Of a stretch of DNA of 64,000 nt, positions 25,344-34,552 are shown piece after piece. Made by a program: the position numbers and the translations under genes. Position 1 is the stretch's first letter. Every line of letters begins with the position of its first letter. The notes beneath the pieces are model-generated. The model saw nothing but the letters and a program-made list of their open reading frames with translations. It searched no databases and was not told where the DNA came from. Source of the DNA: Halobacillus_B sp963739045. Its GTDB lineage: Bacteria; Bacillota; Bacilli; Bacillales; Halobacillaceae. The stretch spans positions 868,001-932,000 of the forward strand of contig CAVTYY010000001.1 of NCBI GenBank assembly GCA_963739045.1. Direction: 5' to 3'.

Positions 25344-26444
25344 ATGGAACATAGACTGAACAACTTTTCAGATTATCTAAATAAGAATCAAGTAGACATG
25401 GCTTTTATTAATTCTACAGAAAACGTTTTTTACTTAACTGGTTTTCATACAGACCCGCATGAAAGACTGCTTGGTCTGCTTGTGTTTAAAGAAGCTGATC
25501 CTGTCGCTATTCTTCCGAGCATGGAGGAAAGTCAATTGCGTGCGGCCGGCTGGGAGTACGATGTAATCGGTTATAAGGATCATGAAGACCCTTGGAGCAG
25601 AATGAAGGATCAATTAGATGAAAAAGGCATTCATTCTGCAAACACTATCGGCCTAGAGAAGCAAGTGCTATCTTACGGGCGCAGTGAATCCTTATTCTCC
25701 CTCTTTCCGGAAGCGAAAGTAGTGGATGTAGAAGGACAGTTGAATGAAATGCGCGTAGTGAAAGACGAGCAGGAAATTTCAATTATGAGAGAAGCGGCAG
25801 AGCTTGCTGATTATGGTGTGAAGATCGGAACTGAAACATTAAAAGAGGGAATTACAGAGATGGATGTGATCGCGGCCATTGAATATGAACTGAAACGAAA
25901 AGGTGTGTCAGAAATGTCCTTTTCTACGATGGTTCTATTCGGTGAAAAGTCGGGTCAGCCTCACGGTAATCCAGGGGACCGGAAGCTGAAACCAGGTGAC
26001 TTTGTCCTCTTTGATCTAGGGGTAGTTTGGAAAGGCTATACGTCTGATATTACCCGTACATTTGCGTATAAGTCTGTTTCTGATCAGCAGCGCAGTATTT
26101 ATGAGAAGGTTAAGGAAGCCTTAGAAGCTTCTCTTTCCATTTCCAAACCAGGAACTAGGATTGGAGATCTGGACCAAACAGCGAGAGACATCATTACCGA
26201 AGCGGGGTATGGAGATAAGTTTCCGCACAGAATCGGTCACGGTCTGGGGATTAATGTACATGAATTTCCTTCTATGAGTCACTTAAATGACGGTACACTT
26301 CAAACAGGTATGACCTATACCATTGAACCGGGAATCTATGATCCTGAAATTGGCGGCGTACGGCTGGAAGATGATGTGCTGGTTACTCAAGATGGATATG
26401 AAACGTTAACTAAAACACCAAAAGAACTGCGCATTATTGATTGA
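25344..26444 (+). CDS. M24 family metallopeptidase (Xaa-Pro dipeptidase/aminopeptidase)
   Basis: A 366-aa protein with a creatinase N-domain (1-125) and a pita-bread domain. The five dinuclear metal ligands are visible: FDLGVVW, TSDITRTF, HRIGHGLG, TIEPGIYD and RLEDDVLV. Expected to cleave N-terminal Xaa-Pro bonds in short peptides. I chose the Met at 25344 (MEHRLNNFSDYL) because GGAG lies 7 bases before it; an upstream in-frame Met adds 23 residues without RBS support. Confidence 0.92.
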   Translation: MEHRLNNFSDYLNKNQVDMAFINSTENVFYLTGFHTDPHERLLGLLVFKEADPVAILPSMEESQLRAAGWEYDVIGYKDHEDPWSRMKDQLDEKGIHSANTIGLEKQVLSYGRSESLFSLFPEAKVVDVEGQLNEMRVVKDEQEISIMREAAELADYGVKIGTETLKEGITEMDVIAAIEYELKRKGVSEMSFSTMVLFGEKSGQPHGNPGDRKLKPGDFVLFDLGVVWKGYTSDITRTFAYKSVSDQQRSIYEKVKEALEASLSISKPGTRIGDLDQTARDIITEAGYGDKFPHRIGHGLGINVHEFPSMSHLNDGTLQTGMTYTIEPGIYDPEIGGVRLEDDVLVTQDGYETLTKTPKELRIID

Positions 26445-26957
26445 ACTGAGTCATGGTGGAGGACGGGATGAAACTTCACAAGAATAAAGCTCAGACAAAA
26501 TTTCTTGAGCTAGAGGCTGAGACAGAAGTCTTTTAGTCATTATTTAATCCGAACGATGATGAAATGTTTACGACATTATTCTATCATCGTTCGGATTTTT
26601 TGTGCTTCATGAGGTAAGATGTCCAGCCGTTCCCACAAGACGAAGACATAGGTTTGACCACGGAGTGCGCAGCACGAGGAGGCACACCAGCTGCCCGCGA
26701 CAAGCGGAGTATACTCTGGAGCGGCCATAGGATAAACCTCTTCTCTTCAGTCAATTATTCGTCTATAGATTGGGGGCAAATCCATGCCTCTTGTTTTATT
26801 TAGAAGCAGACGTTTCCTACGTTTGCCGGGAGCTTGGCAGCCAGTCTACATCCTTCGTTGTGGGCCATGTGGTCTCTAAAAAAGCCTGCTCGTGTTTGAT
26901 TCTCTTCTAAATTACACGTTTCAGCTACTTTTCTAGTTCCTATCGTTTCTAATCCAT
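26445..26957. other. Gene-free region with repeat fragments
   Basis: It contains a GAGGCTGAGACA motif (26513-26524), a strong hairpin terminator (26546-26603), and a GC-rich block around 26640-26730 (CGAGGAGGC, CCCGCGACAAGCGGAGTATAC, AGCGGCC) that looks like a degraded intergenic repeat; a similar AGCGGAGT...AGCGGCC fragment is at 57134-57160. No gene is seen. Confidence 0.55.
26546..26603. terminator. Terminator of the CCGAACGATG hairpin family
   Basis: A 15-bp perfect stem (AATCCGAACGATGAT / ATCATCGTTCGGATT) with a 22-base loop is followed by a T run. Confidence 0.85.
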
Positions 26958-27962
26958 TTAGAGATGAGCTTGAACCCCTTCATAGACTTCCCATTCGTTC
27001 AGAGTTTTACGGAGGAGTCTTTGGATGTCCAGCAGACGGACTTCTCCGCAGTTTTCTTTATTAGCTAAGTCACATAAGGCAACCATATCTAACAATTTAG
27101 CTTGCTGCAGCCATTTCTGCGGTAATTGACCTCCGTGTTTAAGGTAACTTGAGATAAAGGGCTTTATATAAGAAGACTTCTGAACATCTTCATACCTCAG
27201 CATGTTTCCAATATCAATTAATGGAGAGTGACTGAACGTAAATTCCCAGTCCAAAATTCCAGTAACTTGTATCCCGCCCGTCACCTCTTTTATAAGAATA
27301 TTCAAAGGGTTGAAATCACTATGTACTAATGAGGTCTGGTTTCCTGTATGATCCAGAAGATGGGCATGGTTCCTAGCCAAGCTGCTGATATCTTTGGCTA
27401 TTTCCCTGCCGGAATTTTGTATAAAAGGCCTGTCTGTAATGATTTCTTCTAGCATATGGATAAAGGATTCTGCACCGGATAGATCGAGTGGGTGGATGTT
27501 TAATTCTTCATCGAAAAAACCAGGCGAGGAAAACTGAAAGGTGTGGATGGCAGCTAAATGCCGTCCTGTTTCGTGTGCTGCTTGTAATAATTTATCTTCC
27601 TCTTCTTTATAAAATAACTCAGATAGCTGGTCACCATCTACCCAGCTTAATAGGATAACTGGATACTCATAGGTCGATAATGAAAAGTCATAATACAGAA
27701 CTTCAGGAACGGGAACGGTGTCCTCAACTAGCTGCAGCACTTTCCTTTCGATCTGTCCTTTGATTATTTCTCCATTATAAATCCGAAGCACATAACATTC
27801 TCCAGATACTAGAGTAATTTTTACATTAGAATTACTAAGCCCTCCGCTAAGCATCTCTAGTTTAAGGACCTCTTTTCCTTTTAAAAATGGTTGCAACAGA
27901 CTTGAGACAGTGGAGTGGTCTGGGCTAATGAGTGGTTTGGAACGCTCCCATCCTCTTTTCAT
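26958..27962 (-). CDS. Aminoglycoside-phosphotransferase-fold small-molecule kinase
   Basis: The 334-aa APH/choline-kinase fold protein has GGLSNSNVKI (nucleotide-loop region), VLRIYN with the ATP lysine position replaced by Arg, the catalytic loop HSDFNPLNILI, and ILDWEF carrying the metal-binding Asp. Substrates of this family range from choline and homoserine to sugars and antibiotics; none can be assigned. The RBS is GGGAG. It is divergent from liaI. Confidence 0.85.
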   Translation of the reverse strand: MKRGWERSKPLISPDHSTVSSLLQPFLKGKEVLKLEMLSGGLSNSNVKITLVSGECYVLRIYNGEIIKGQIERKVLQLVEDTVPVPEVLYYDFSLSTYEYPVILLSWVDGDQLSELFYKEEEDKLLQAAHETGRHLAAIHTFQFSSPGFFDEELNIHPLDLSGAESFIHMLEEIITDRPFIQNSGREIAKDISSLARNHAHLLDHTGNQTSLVHSDFNPLNILIKEVTGGIQVTGILDWEFTFSHSPLIDIGNMLRYEDVQKSSYIKPFISSYLKHGGQLPQKWLQQAKLLDMVALCDLANKENCGEVRLLDIQRLLRKTLNEWEVYEGVQAHL

Positions 27963-28028
27963 TTGATTCTCTCCCTTATCAACAAAGTTTCAAATATTCG
28001 GCACGTTTCTATCATTAATCTAACATAA

Positions 28029-28045
28029 CATAGCTGTCAGCTATG
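28029..28045. promoter_or_regulatory. Palindrome between the APH kinase and liaI
   Basis: CATAGCTG-T-CAGCTATG is a perfect palindrome around one central base; a possible operator for either divergent gene. Confidence 0.4.
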
Positions 28046-28079
28046 GCTGGATCTCCTGCATGAACTCACCATTAATTCT

Positions 28080-28103
28080 CTACTAAGCCTCTAGTCTTAG
28101 TAG
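28080..28103 (+). promoter_or_regulatory. Candidate LiaR box upstream of liaI
   Basis: CTACTAAG and CTTAGTAG are perfect 8-bp arms, 8 bases apart, 84 bases before liaI. The centre (CTAGTCTTAG) is reminiscent of the AGTCT elements of LiaR sites as I remember them. Confidence 0.45.
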
Positions 28104-28186
28104 AAAATATGGCTCTAGCTCATTATCTCAGCATTCTGCTCGCGGTATGATAAGGATAAGAAAAAAACAAGGAGGGAAATAAAATA

Positions 28187-28537
28187 ATGAAAAAGTTCAT
28201 GCTGTTTATTGCAGGATTGATTGCACTTGGAATCCTTCTTGCAAACCTGGGACCTATGGTTTTGCTTGGCGTTAGTGTCTGGCTGCTGTATGTGGTATTT
28301 AAACAATTTATGAAGAGCGACTCTACAGCAGGAAAGATTGGCTGGGCAGTGCTTGGGTTAATCATCTTAAGCTTTGCCGTTTCTAATATCTACTCTGTAG
28401 TAGGTTTGGCAGCTGCTTACATTCTTTATATCATCTATAAAAAATGGAGCGTTAATAAAAATGAACACGTAACATCGTCCAAAAGTTCTGATCCCTTTTC
28501 TAATTTTGAAAAGCAGTGGGCAGAGCTGAATAAATAA
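28187..28537 (+). CDS. liaI: LiaI-like membrane protein
   Basis: The 116-aa product has three to four hydrophobic segments (MKKFMLFIAGLIALGILLA, MVLLGVSVWLLYVVF, GWAVLGLIILSFAV, VGLAAAYILYIIY) and a charged C-terminal tail. Its position directly before a PspA-type gene and upstream of liaFSR identifies it as the membrane anchor LiaI of the cell-envelope stress response. The RBS is AAGGAGGG. Confidence 0.85.
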   Translation: MKKFMLFIAGLIALGILLANLGPMVLLGVSVWLLYVVFKQFMKSDSTAGKIGWAVLGLIILSFAVSNIYSVVGLAAAYILYIIYKKWSVNKNEHVTSSKSSDPFSNFEKQWAELNK

Positions 28538-28563
28538 ACTGAACTCTAAAGGAGAGATTAAGA

Positions 28564-29202
28564 ATGGGAAACCTATTTACCCGATTAAAAGATTCGATTT
28601 CAGCAGACTTACATGATGCTTTAGATCAAAAGGAACAACGCAATCCAATGGCGATGCTGAACCAATACCTACGCGAAAGTGAACGAGAAACTGAAAAGGT
28701 CCGCAAACTCGTGGAACGTCAATATCGGTTAAAGGATGAGTTTGCCCGCGAGCATCTGAAAGCTCAGGAAATGGCCGAGAAAAGAAAGCGTCAGGCAGAT
28801 GTTGCTCATCGGGCAAATGAAGAAGCCATGTATGAATTTGCCACGAAAGAGCATGAAGAATACGTGAAACGTTCGGAACGATTAAAAGCCTCCCATTTAG
28901 AGGCAATGGAGCAGCTGGATCAGTTGGAGCGTAAATATGAGGAAATGAAACATCGATTAAAGGACATGCACCTAAAACGAATGGAGCTAATGGGAAGAGA
29001 GAATATTGCAAGTGCTCATCACCGTATGAATCAAGTGATCGAAGAGTCAGCTGATAAACCCTATTCAAAGTTTTCGGAAATGGACCAATATATTGAGAAC
29101 CTTGAATACAAAGTGAATAGCGCCTACTATAAAAGCACCTTCGATAGTAAAATGGCTCAATTAGAGAAAGATTTACTGCAGAAAGAAGAAGTTAACAGCT
29201 AA
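28564..29202 (+). CDS. liaH: LiaH, PspA/IM30 family membrane-stress protein
   Basis: 212 aa, almost entirely coiled coil, starting MGNLFTRLKDSISADLHDAL with the amphipathic N-terminal helix and the NPMAMLNQYLRESE motif of PspA/LiaH. It forms large oligomers that protect the membrane after bacitracin-type damage. It is 26 bases behind liaI and followed by a strong terminator, so liaIH is a separate unit from liaFSR. Confidence 0.93.
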   Translation: MGNLFTRLKDSISADLHDALDQKEQRNPMAMLNQYLRESERETEKVRKLVERQYRLKDEFAREHLKAQEMAEKRKRQADVAHRANEEAMYEFATKEHEEYVKRSERLKASHLEAMEQLDQLERKYEEMKHRLKDMHLKRMELMGRENIASAHHRMNQVIEESADKPYSKFSEMDQYIENLEYKVNSAYYKSTFDSKMAQLEKDLLQKEEVNS

Positions 29203-29221
29203 ATATAAATCATGGTATTAT

Positions 29222-29250
29222 AAAAGGCGCAGAGTACTGCGCCTTTTATT
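29222..29250 (+). terminator. Terminator between liaH and liaF
   Basis: A perfect 11-bp stem (AAAAGGCGCAG / CTGCGCCTTTT) with loop AGTA. It separates high liaIH expression from liaFSR. Confidence 0.9.
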
Positions 29251-29330
29251 AAAGAATTCATATTAAAAAGAGTGAAAGATATAGAAAAAAACTCCATCAT
29301 TAAGAATGGCACACCAGGGGGGGAACCTTT

Positions 29331-30053
29331 ATGTTTAAAAATATCTCTACAGATACGATTAATTCCATCTTAATCATAGGGGTGATCCTCCTCGTGGTTG
29401 AAGTTGTTTTCTTTAACGGAGGACTCATCTTCTCTATGCTATTTTCTGGCCTGTTTATCTATTTAGGGTGGAAAAGGTACTACAAACTATGGGGGAAAAT
29501 CTTTTTTTGGATCGGAACCCTCTCGCTGGTATTTACGGTATTAAGCATGATTGCTGTAAGATTTATTATTATCGCTATCATTGTCATCTTTATAAGAAAC
29601 TATTATCGATCCAAAAAAAATCCAGAACGTATTGTACCAGAAATCGAAGTTGAAGAATTTGAGTTCCCAAGTGGAGGAAAGCTGTTATTTAAGCAGAAGT
29701 TCTTTGGAGATCAAACAACTGGGGAACATTCCTACCAATGGCGTGATATTAATATTCATGGTGGTTTCGGAGATCGGATTATAGATTTAAGTAATACAGT
29801 GCTTCCTCAGGATGAAGCTGTTATTTCTATTCGTCATCTGGTGGGTAACCTTCATATTTATGTACCTTATGACGTGGAGGTCAGTATCCACCACAGTGCG
29901 TTGCTGGGAAAGGCGGCAATCTTTCAGTATAAGAAGGTTAAGATTTGGAACCAGGCAGCCTCCTATCAAACCCCCGGTTATCTTCAAAACAAGCCTAGAG
30001 TCAAAATAATTACTTCTCTTCTTTCCGGCGATATCGAGGTGAAGAGAATATGA
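29331..30053 (+). CDS. liaF: LiaF, inhibitor of the LiaRS system
   Basis: The 240-aa protein has four N-terminal transmembrane segments (to about residue 90) and a C-terminal beta-helical LiaF domain (GGFGDRIIDLSNTVLP, IRHLVGNLHIYVPYDVEV). LiaF keeps LiaS in its inactive state. The liaG gene that precedes liaF in B. subtilis is missing. Its stop overlaps the liaS start by 4 bases. Confidence 0.92.
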   Translation: MFKNISTDTINSILIIGVILLVVEVVFFNGGLIFSMLFSGLFIYLGWKRYYKLWGKIFFWIGTLSLVFTVLSMIAVRFIIIAIIVIFIRNYYRSKKNPERIVPEIEVEEFEFPSGGKLLFKQKFFGDQTTGEHSYQWRDINIHGGFGDRIIDLSNTVLPQDEAVISIRHLVGNLHIYVPYDVEVSIHHSALLGKAAIFQYKKVKIWNQAASYQTPGYLQNKPRVKIITSLLSGDIEVKRI

Positions 30054-31090
30054 GTGTATGGCAAAGACAGATCGTGATTGGTGTCAGTACAGTCGTCCTT
30101 TTTTCACTTCTGCTCCTTTTGTTTACCTTTATGGGGTTCCCGATCAATTCCTGGTCTGAATTGTGGGAAAGACAAGTCTTAAGCATGCCCTATATCCTCT
30201 TAGTTATAACGATTTCCGTCTCCGCAGGTTTACTAATAGGCATTGCACAGGGCTGGTACTGGAGAAGACATTTACATGGAATTGACCACCAACTAAATGA
30301 AATCTCGCATGGTCATCCTGTGGCTTATGAAGATCCTGATATAAATGAGTTTCAGCTGATAGAAGAAAAGATGAAGCAGATTGAAAACAAGTTCCGCAAG
30401 CAGGCGGAATTATCCCAGCGCCTGGCTACTGAGCGGGCAAAGGAACGAGAGAAGAGCCTTCAGGAAGTGGTTATTCAAGAACGAAACCGCCTGGCCAGAG
30501 AATTACATGATTCTGTAAGTCAGCAGCTTTTCGCAGCTTCCATGATGATGTCCGCTATAAATGATTCCAATGAACAAGAACCCGACGGCAGTCATAAGCA
30601 ATTGAAAATGGTTGAAAAAATGATTCATCAGTCCCAGTTGGAAATGCGTGCACTGCTTTTACATCTGCGTCCTGTAGCCTTGAAGGATAAAACTTTATCA
30701 GAAGGAATAGAGGAATTACTTTATGAACTCACGCAAAAAGTCCCTATGGAAATTGATTGGTCAGTGGAAGAAATCGGTCTCGACAAAGGATTAGAAGATC
30801 AGCTATTCCGGATCCTCCAAGAATCGGTTTCCAATACATTGCGCCATGCCAAAGCCCATACATTAAATGTGGCGCTGATTGAAAGAGAAGGCAATATTAT
30901 TTTAAGAGTAGTGGATGATGGGATAGGTTTCGATGTAGAACAAGAGAAGGCGAGCTCTTACGGACTTCAAACCATGCAGGAGAGAGCATTTGAAGTGGGT
31001 GGAACCTTAAAAATTGTCAGTCTGAATGAACAGGGAACGAGACTTGAAGTCAAAGTTCCTTATCGTAAAGAAGGAGGAGAGACTTCATGA
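30050..31090 (+). CDS. liaS: LiaS sensor histidine kinase
   Basis: At 346 aa it has two transmembrane helices with only a very short outside loop (about residues 10-70, intramembrane-sensing type), then HAMP-like and HisKA_3 regions. The phosphorylated His is in RNRLARELHDSVSQQLF, and the ATPase has SNTLRHAKA and VVDDGIGF. It overlaps liaF and liaR by 4 bases each (ATGA). Confidence 0.95.
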   Translation: MSVWQRQIVIGVSTVVLFSLLLLLFTFMGFPINSWSELWERQVLSMPYILLVITISVSAGLLIGIAQGWYWRRHLHGIDHQLNEISHGHPVAYEDPDINEFQLIEEKMKQIENKFRKQAELSQRLATERAKEREKSLQEVVIQERNRLARELHDSVSQQLFAASMMMSAINDSNEQEPDGSHKQLKMVEKMIHQSQLEMRALLLHLRPVALKDKTLSEGIEELLYELTQKVPMEIDWSVEEIGLDKGLEDQLFRILQESVSNTLRHAKAHTLNVALIEREGNIILRVVDDGIGFDVEQEKASSYGLQTMQERAFEVGGTLKIVSLNEQGTRLEVKVPYRKEGGETS

Positions 31091-31719
31091 TCAAGGTATT
31101 GTTTGTGGATGACCATGAGATGGTGCGAATCGGAGTGTCAGCGTACTTGTCCGCACAAAAAGATATTGAGGTTGTGGCAGAAGCAAGTGATGGAGGAGAG
31201 GCAATTGACTTAGCATTAAAGCACCGCCCTGACATCATCCTGATGGATCTTGTTATGAAGCAGATGGATGGCATAGAAGCAACTAAACATATTATGGACG
31301 AGTGGCCGGAAGCTAAGATTATTATTGTGACCAGCTTCTTGGATGATGAAAAGGTTTATCCAGCCCTGGAAGCAGGAGCTGCTAGTTATATGCTGAAAAC
31401 TTCTAAAGCTGAAGAGATTGCCAGGGCAATCCGTGCTACATATGAAGGACAGTCTATTCTAGAGCCTGAGGTCACCGGAAAGATTATGACAAAAATGCGT
31501 AAGCCTGCTTTAGACGCTCCTCATGAAAATCTGACCAATAGAGAAATGGAGATTCTAATGCTGATGGCAGATGGAAGAACGAATCAAGAAATAGCCGATC
31601 AGCTATTTATCGCTTTGAAAACGGTCAAAGTTCATGTGAGTAATATACTCGGTAAGCTTGAAGTTCAAGATCGTACTCAAGCTGTCATCTACGCTTTCAA
31701 GCATGACCTCGTACAATAA
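31087..31719 (+). CDS. liaR: LiaR response regulator (NarL/FixJ family)
   Basis: A 210-aa receiver with VDDHEMVR, phospho-acceptor Asp in IILMDLVMK, and Lys in MLKTSKAEE, followed by a LuxR-type HTH (LTNREMEILMLMADGRTNQEIA, KTVKVHVSNILGKL). It activates liaIH and its own operon. Confidence 0.95.
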   Translation: MIKVLFVDDHEMVRIGVSAYLSAQKDIEVVAEASDGGEAIDLALKHRPDIILMDLVMKQMDGIEATKHIMDEWPEAKIIIVTSFLDDEKVYPALEAGAASYMLKTSKAEEIARAIRATYEGQSILEPEVTGKIMTKMRKPALDAPHENLTNREMEILMLMADGRTNQEIADQLFIALKTVKVHVSNILGKLEVQDRTQAVIYAFKHDLVQ

Positions 31720-31757
31720 AAGAAATCCTGCGCTGCCGTGCCGCGGGATTTCTTTTT
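31718..31757 (+). terminator. Terminator after liaR
   Basis: A stem formed by AAAGAAATCC and GGGATTTCTTT with additional internal GCG/CGC pairs, followed by T residues. Confidence 0.82.
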
Positions 31758-32243
31758 AATTTTCGGGAAGTGTCTACCTGGACGATTCCGCATTTGTACG
31801 TTTTTCGTAATGTGTGGTGAGCGACCACATGCTTTAACAGTTCCCCCTGTAAGGAACGCGGGTCGTTAATCCCCCCACCCTTATTCGGAATTATTTATGG
31901 CAGCGGACCTTCGTTAACTCCAATTAAGCCATCAGCATAGGGAATAACAAGAACATCAATATCTCTCCAACACATAACTAATTCTTTTATTTTGATTTCA
32001 AATATAATGAGACGGTAAAAAGAATAAAGTAAAGAACCAAGGGCTTTAGGCAATGCATTTTTACTTTTATACTGCCTACATCTAAAACCTGAACGATATG
32101 TAAAGACAAGGTAAAAAATGACGCAGGTAGGTAAGTATGGCTATTTCTTAAGCTAATATTTGGTACAATTTAATTAAAGAAGCAGCTACTTTCAGGCATG
32201 TGGTTTAACTGTCTGGGGAATAACATAGATAGAGGTGAGATCA
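31758..32243. other. Gene-free region upstream of rpiA
   Basis: About 490 bases with no credible ORF. A small inverted repeat (TGTGGT / ACCACA) is at 31812-31828, followed by a C-rich block. A TACAAT near 32163 could be the -10 element for rpiA. Confidence 0.4.
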
Positions 32244-32915
32244 TTGAAATGGAAGAACAACATTGCTGATAGCTTTGACTGGAACGATGAAATTTCTAAC
32301 CTGGAAGAAAAACAGGAATTAGCCAATAAGGTAAGTCAATTTGTTAAAGATGGGGATGTAATCGGAGCGGGTTCAGGTTCTACCTCTTATCTTGCTCTCT
32401 GTGCAATCGGAAAACGAATCAAAGAAGAAAATTTACATATTACTGTGATCCCTACGTCCAGTGAAACAGCACTAAATTGCGTGAGATTGGGCATCCCGCA
32501 ATCGACATTGATGGATTGCCGTCCTGATTGGGGGTTCGATGGGGCAGATGAAGCGGATGACATGAAGCGGTTAATCAAAGGACGCGGAGGGGCAATGCTC
32601 GCTGAAAAGCTCGTGATGGCAAGCTCTAGGAAGACGTTTATATTATTAGACAAAAGTAAGAGAGTAAATCACTTAGGTGCTAAGTTCCCTGTACCTGTGG
32701 AGACCGATCCGCGGGCGATACATTTAGTAGAAGAAAACTTACAGCACTTCTCTCCAGTCTCCATTCAATTAAGAAGGGCGGAAGCGAAAGATGGTCCAAT
32801 CATAACGGAATCAGGCAACGTCATTTTAGATGTTCGGTTTGAACATATCCCCGATAATTTCGAACATGAAGTTAAGCAGCATCCCTGGAGTGGTGGAAAC
32901 CGGCTTGTTTTTTGA
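32244..32915 (+). CDS. rpiA: Ribose-5-phosphate isomerase A, 3' frameshifted
   Basis: The protein interconverts ribose 5-phosphate and ribulose 5-phosphate. Typical motifs are present: GAGSGSTSYLAL, TSSETALN, GFDGADEAD, KGRGGAMLAEK. The start is TTG at 32244 behind GAGGTGAG; an in-frame GTG at 32235 overlaps the RBS. The annotated frame ends HPWSGGNRLVF, but removing one base near 32882-32886 gives HPGVVETGLFF plus DYNVEILTI and a stop at 32943, which is the normal RpiA C-terminus. So the last residues are shifted by a one-base insertion, either a recent mutation or a sequence error. Confidence 0.85.
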   Translation: MKWKNNIADSFDWNDEISNLEEKQELANKVSQFVKDGDVIGAGSGSTSYLALCAIGKRIKEENLHITVIPTSSETALNCVRLGIPQSTLMDCRPDWGFDGADEADDMKRLIKGRGGAMLAEKLVMASSRKTFILLDKSKRVNHLGAKFPVPVETDPRAIHLVEENLQHFSPVSIQLRRAEAKDGPIITESGNVILDVRFEHIPDNFEHEVKQHPWSGGNRLVF

Positions 32916-33025
32916 TTATAACGTGGAAATTTTAACAATTTAAGCCCATTTATCTAATAATCAATGGTACTCGTTCTTGGATTTTCTATAATAGTAATAA
33001 AACCTTCAATAAAAGGGGAATCATT

Positions 33026-34552
33026 ATGGGACTGCCAAAGAGGATTACTTATCAGGATGATCGATACCCGTTTATCGTGCTTACGCCCATTGGAAAAAAG
33101 AATAAGCAAATACGGTCCATAGGGCATAAAACAGAACGGGGCTTGTTATCGCGTTTAAATGATGCGGTCAGTGATCACATTCGTATACAATCTTTAGATA
33201 CTTGCCAGCTGAAGAACTACCTGAATATAGAAGGGCAGGCAGTCATTCCGGTCCCTTTTTTAAAAGATGAAACGGTTTATCCCCATTTCCTCCGTCCAGA
33301 GCTATTTCTCTGGAAAGAATTGAAAAATGAACAAGGTCTGCCATTACTTGCGGATTATGTATATGATATTGATTTCACCCAGTTATCATCGGAGAAGTTA
33401 GAAGTCCATATTGCAGAAGTTATTGAAGATTACATGTTTATAGCAGACGTAGCCACGCAGCCCAGAGAGTATTGGTTAAAGAAGATTTCCACTGCTTTTC
33501 ATCGTCATCCGATTGTTCAGTTAGCCCACAAGAAAAAAGAAGTCATTCAAGCCGTAGAAACGATGAACCAGTCAGCATTACTATCACTCTTAAAGTATCC
33601 AGAAGATATTGCCTACTGGCGGCATCGGGCGGAAATCATTATGAGGCCGTTTCGGTCTCTTCCTGGTGACTGGCTGAAGAAATTGAACTCCAGCTGCAGC
33701 CACGAGAAGCATTTGCAATTTGACGCCCCTTCCCGCACGATCTGCTGTTATTGTGAAGATTGTGACTTTTGTCTTTTTTACCAAGTAGATGAAGATATTG
33801 TGCAATTTGAAGAAGAATTTGATGTCTTGAAAGCAGAAAAGAGACTCATTACTACAGAACGTCATTTTGATGAAATTGCTAGAAAGAACAAGCGGCTATT
33901 AGAACATCTTCAGCAGTTAAAATCCATTAAAAAACAACTCTGGATCGCAAGGAAACAGCTTGATGAGTGTTTAAGGGTTACGCGTCAGATTGAACGTTAT
34001 CAAAAGAAAGTCAATATATTTAAAGATTATCCCATCCTTCAAATGTATGATCAATTATCTAAAACAGAACTTCCAGAAAGAAAAAGAGCCTCCATGCTTA
34101 TTTGGCTTGCTGGGGTAGAATTGTATGACGTGAATATTATGAAGCAGCTGCCGCTATGGCTGCAGTACATTCCAGAGAATGTTTATCCGCTTACCGGTCA
34201 CATCTTAGAAGAACTTTCTGAACGGTTGGAAGAGGTGCGGTATGCTGAAGAAGATGTAATTATTACTATCAAAGGCAGGCCATTAACATATGCGTATGTT
34301 CAGCAGATATTAGACTTGATTCATTACTATGGAACCGACTATCCTGCCCACACACTGGTGCAGATGCTGGCAGGGAAAACGACGAATAAGCTTAGAACCC
34401 TGCATTTACATGAAACACGGTGGTTTGGCTTGTTATCCGATTGGCCGGAAAAATATATTCAGAAGCTTTTCACACAACTGGAGAAACAGGGTTGGCTGAT
34501 GAAGCAGCAAAAAGGATATTCGGTAAGTGACTTTGCAGAAGAAGTCATGTGA
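33026..34552 (+). CDS. Uncharacterised 508-aa protein with Cys cluster and C-terminal RQC-like winged helix
   Basis: The N-terminal 200 residues show no family I recognise. Residues about 230-255 have a dense cysteine cluster (SSCSHEKH, then ICCYCEDCDFC), probably a zinc site. A coiled coil follows (about 270-330). The C-terminus (HTLVQMLAGKTTNKLRTLHL, then WFGLLSDWPEKYIQKLF, then LEKQGWLM) resembles the RQC winged-helix of RecQ helicases, without any helicase. I associate this with the RQC-minor-1 family name but cannot verify it. Nucleic-acid binding is inferred. It is the single gene between rpiA and the tandem repeats. Confidence 0.7.
   Translation: MGLPKRITYQDDRYPFIVLTPIGKKNKQIRSIGHKTERGLLSRLNDAVSDHIRIQSLDTCQLKNYLNIEGQAVIPVPFLKDETVYPHFLRPELFLWKELKNEQGLPLLADYVYDIDFTQLSSEKLEVHIAEVIEDYMFIADVATQPREYWLKKISTAFHRHPIVQLAHKKKEVIQAVETMNQSALLSLLKYPEDIAYWRHRAEIIMRPFRSLPGDWLKKLNSSCSHEKHLQFDAPSRTICCYCEDCDFCLFYQVDEDIVQFEEEFDVLKAEKRLITTERHFDEIARKNKRLLEHLQQLKSIKKQLWIARKQLDECLRVTRQIERYQKKVNIFKDYPILQMYDQLSKTELPERKRASMLIWLAGVELYDVNIMKQLPLWLQYIPENVYPLTGHILEELSERLEEVRYAEEDVIITIKGRPLTYAYVQQILDLIHYYGTDYPAHTLVQMLAGKTTNKLRTLHLHETRWFGLLSDWPEKYIQKLFTQLEKQGWLMKQQKGYSVSDFAEEVM

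Noticed and set aside
31812..31890. Small RNA gene downstream of liaR
   Set aside because: Only a 6-bp inverted repeat and a C-rich stretch are seen; no promoter or terminator pair.
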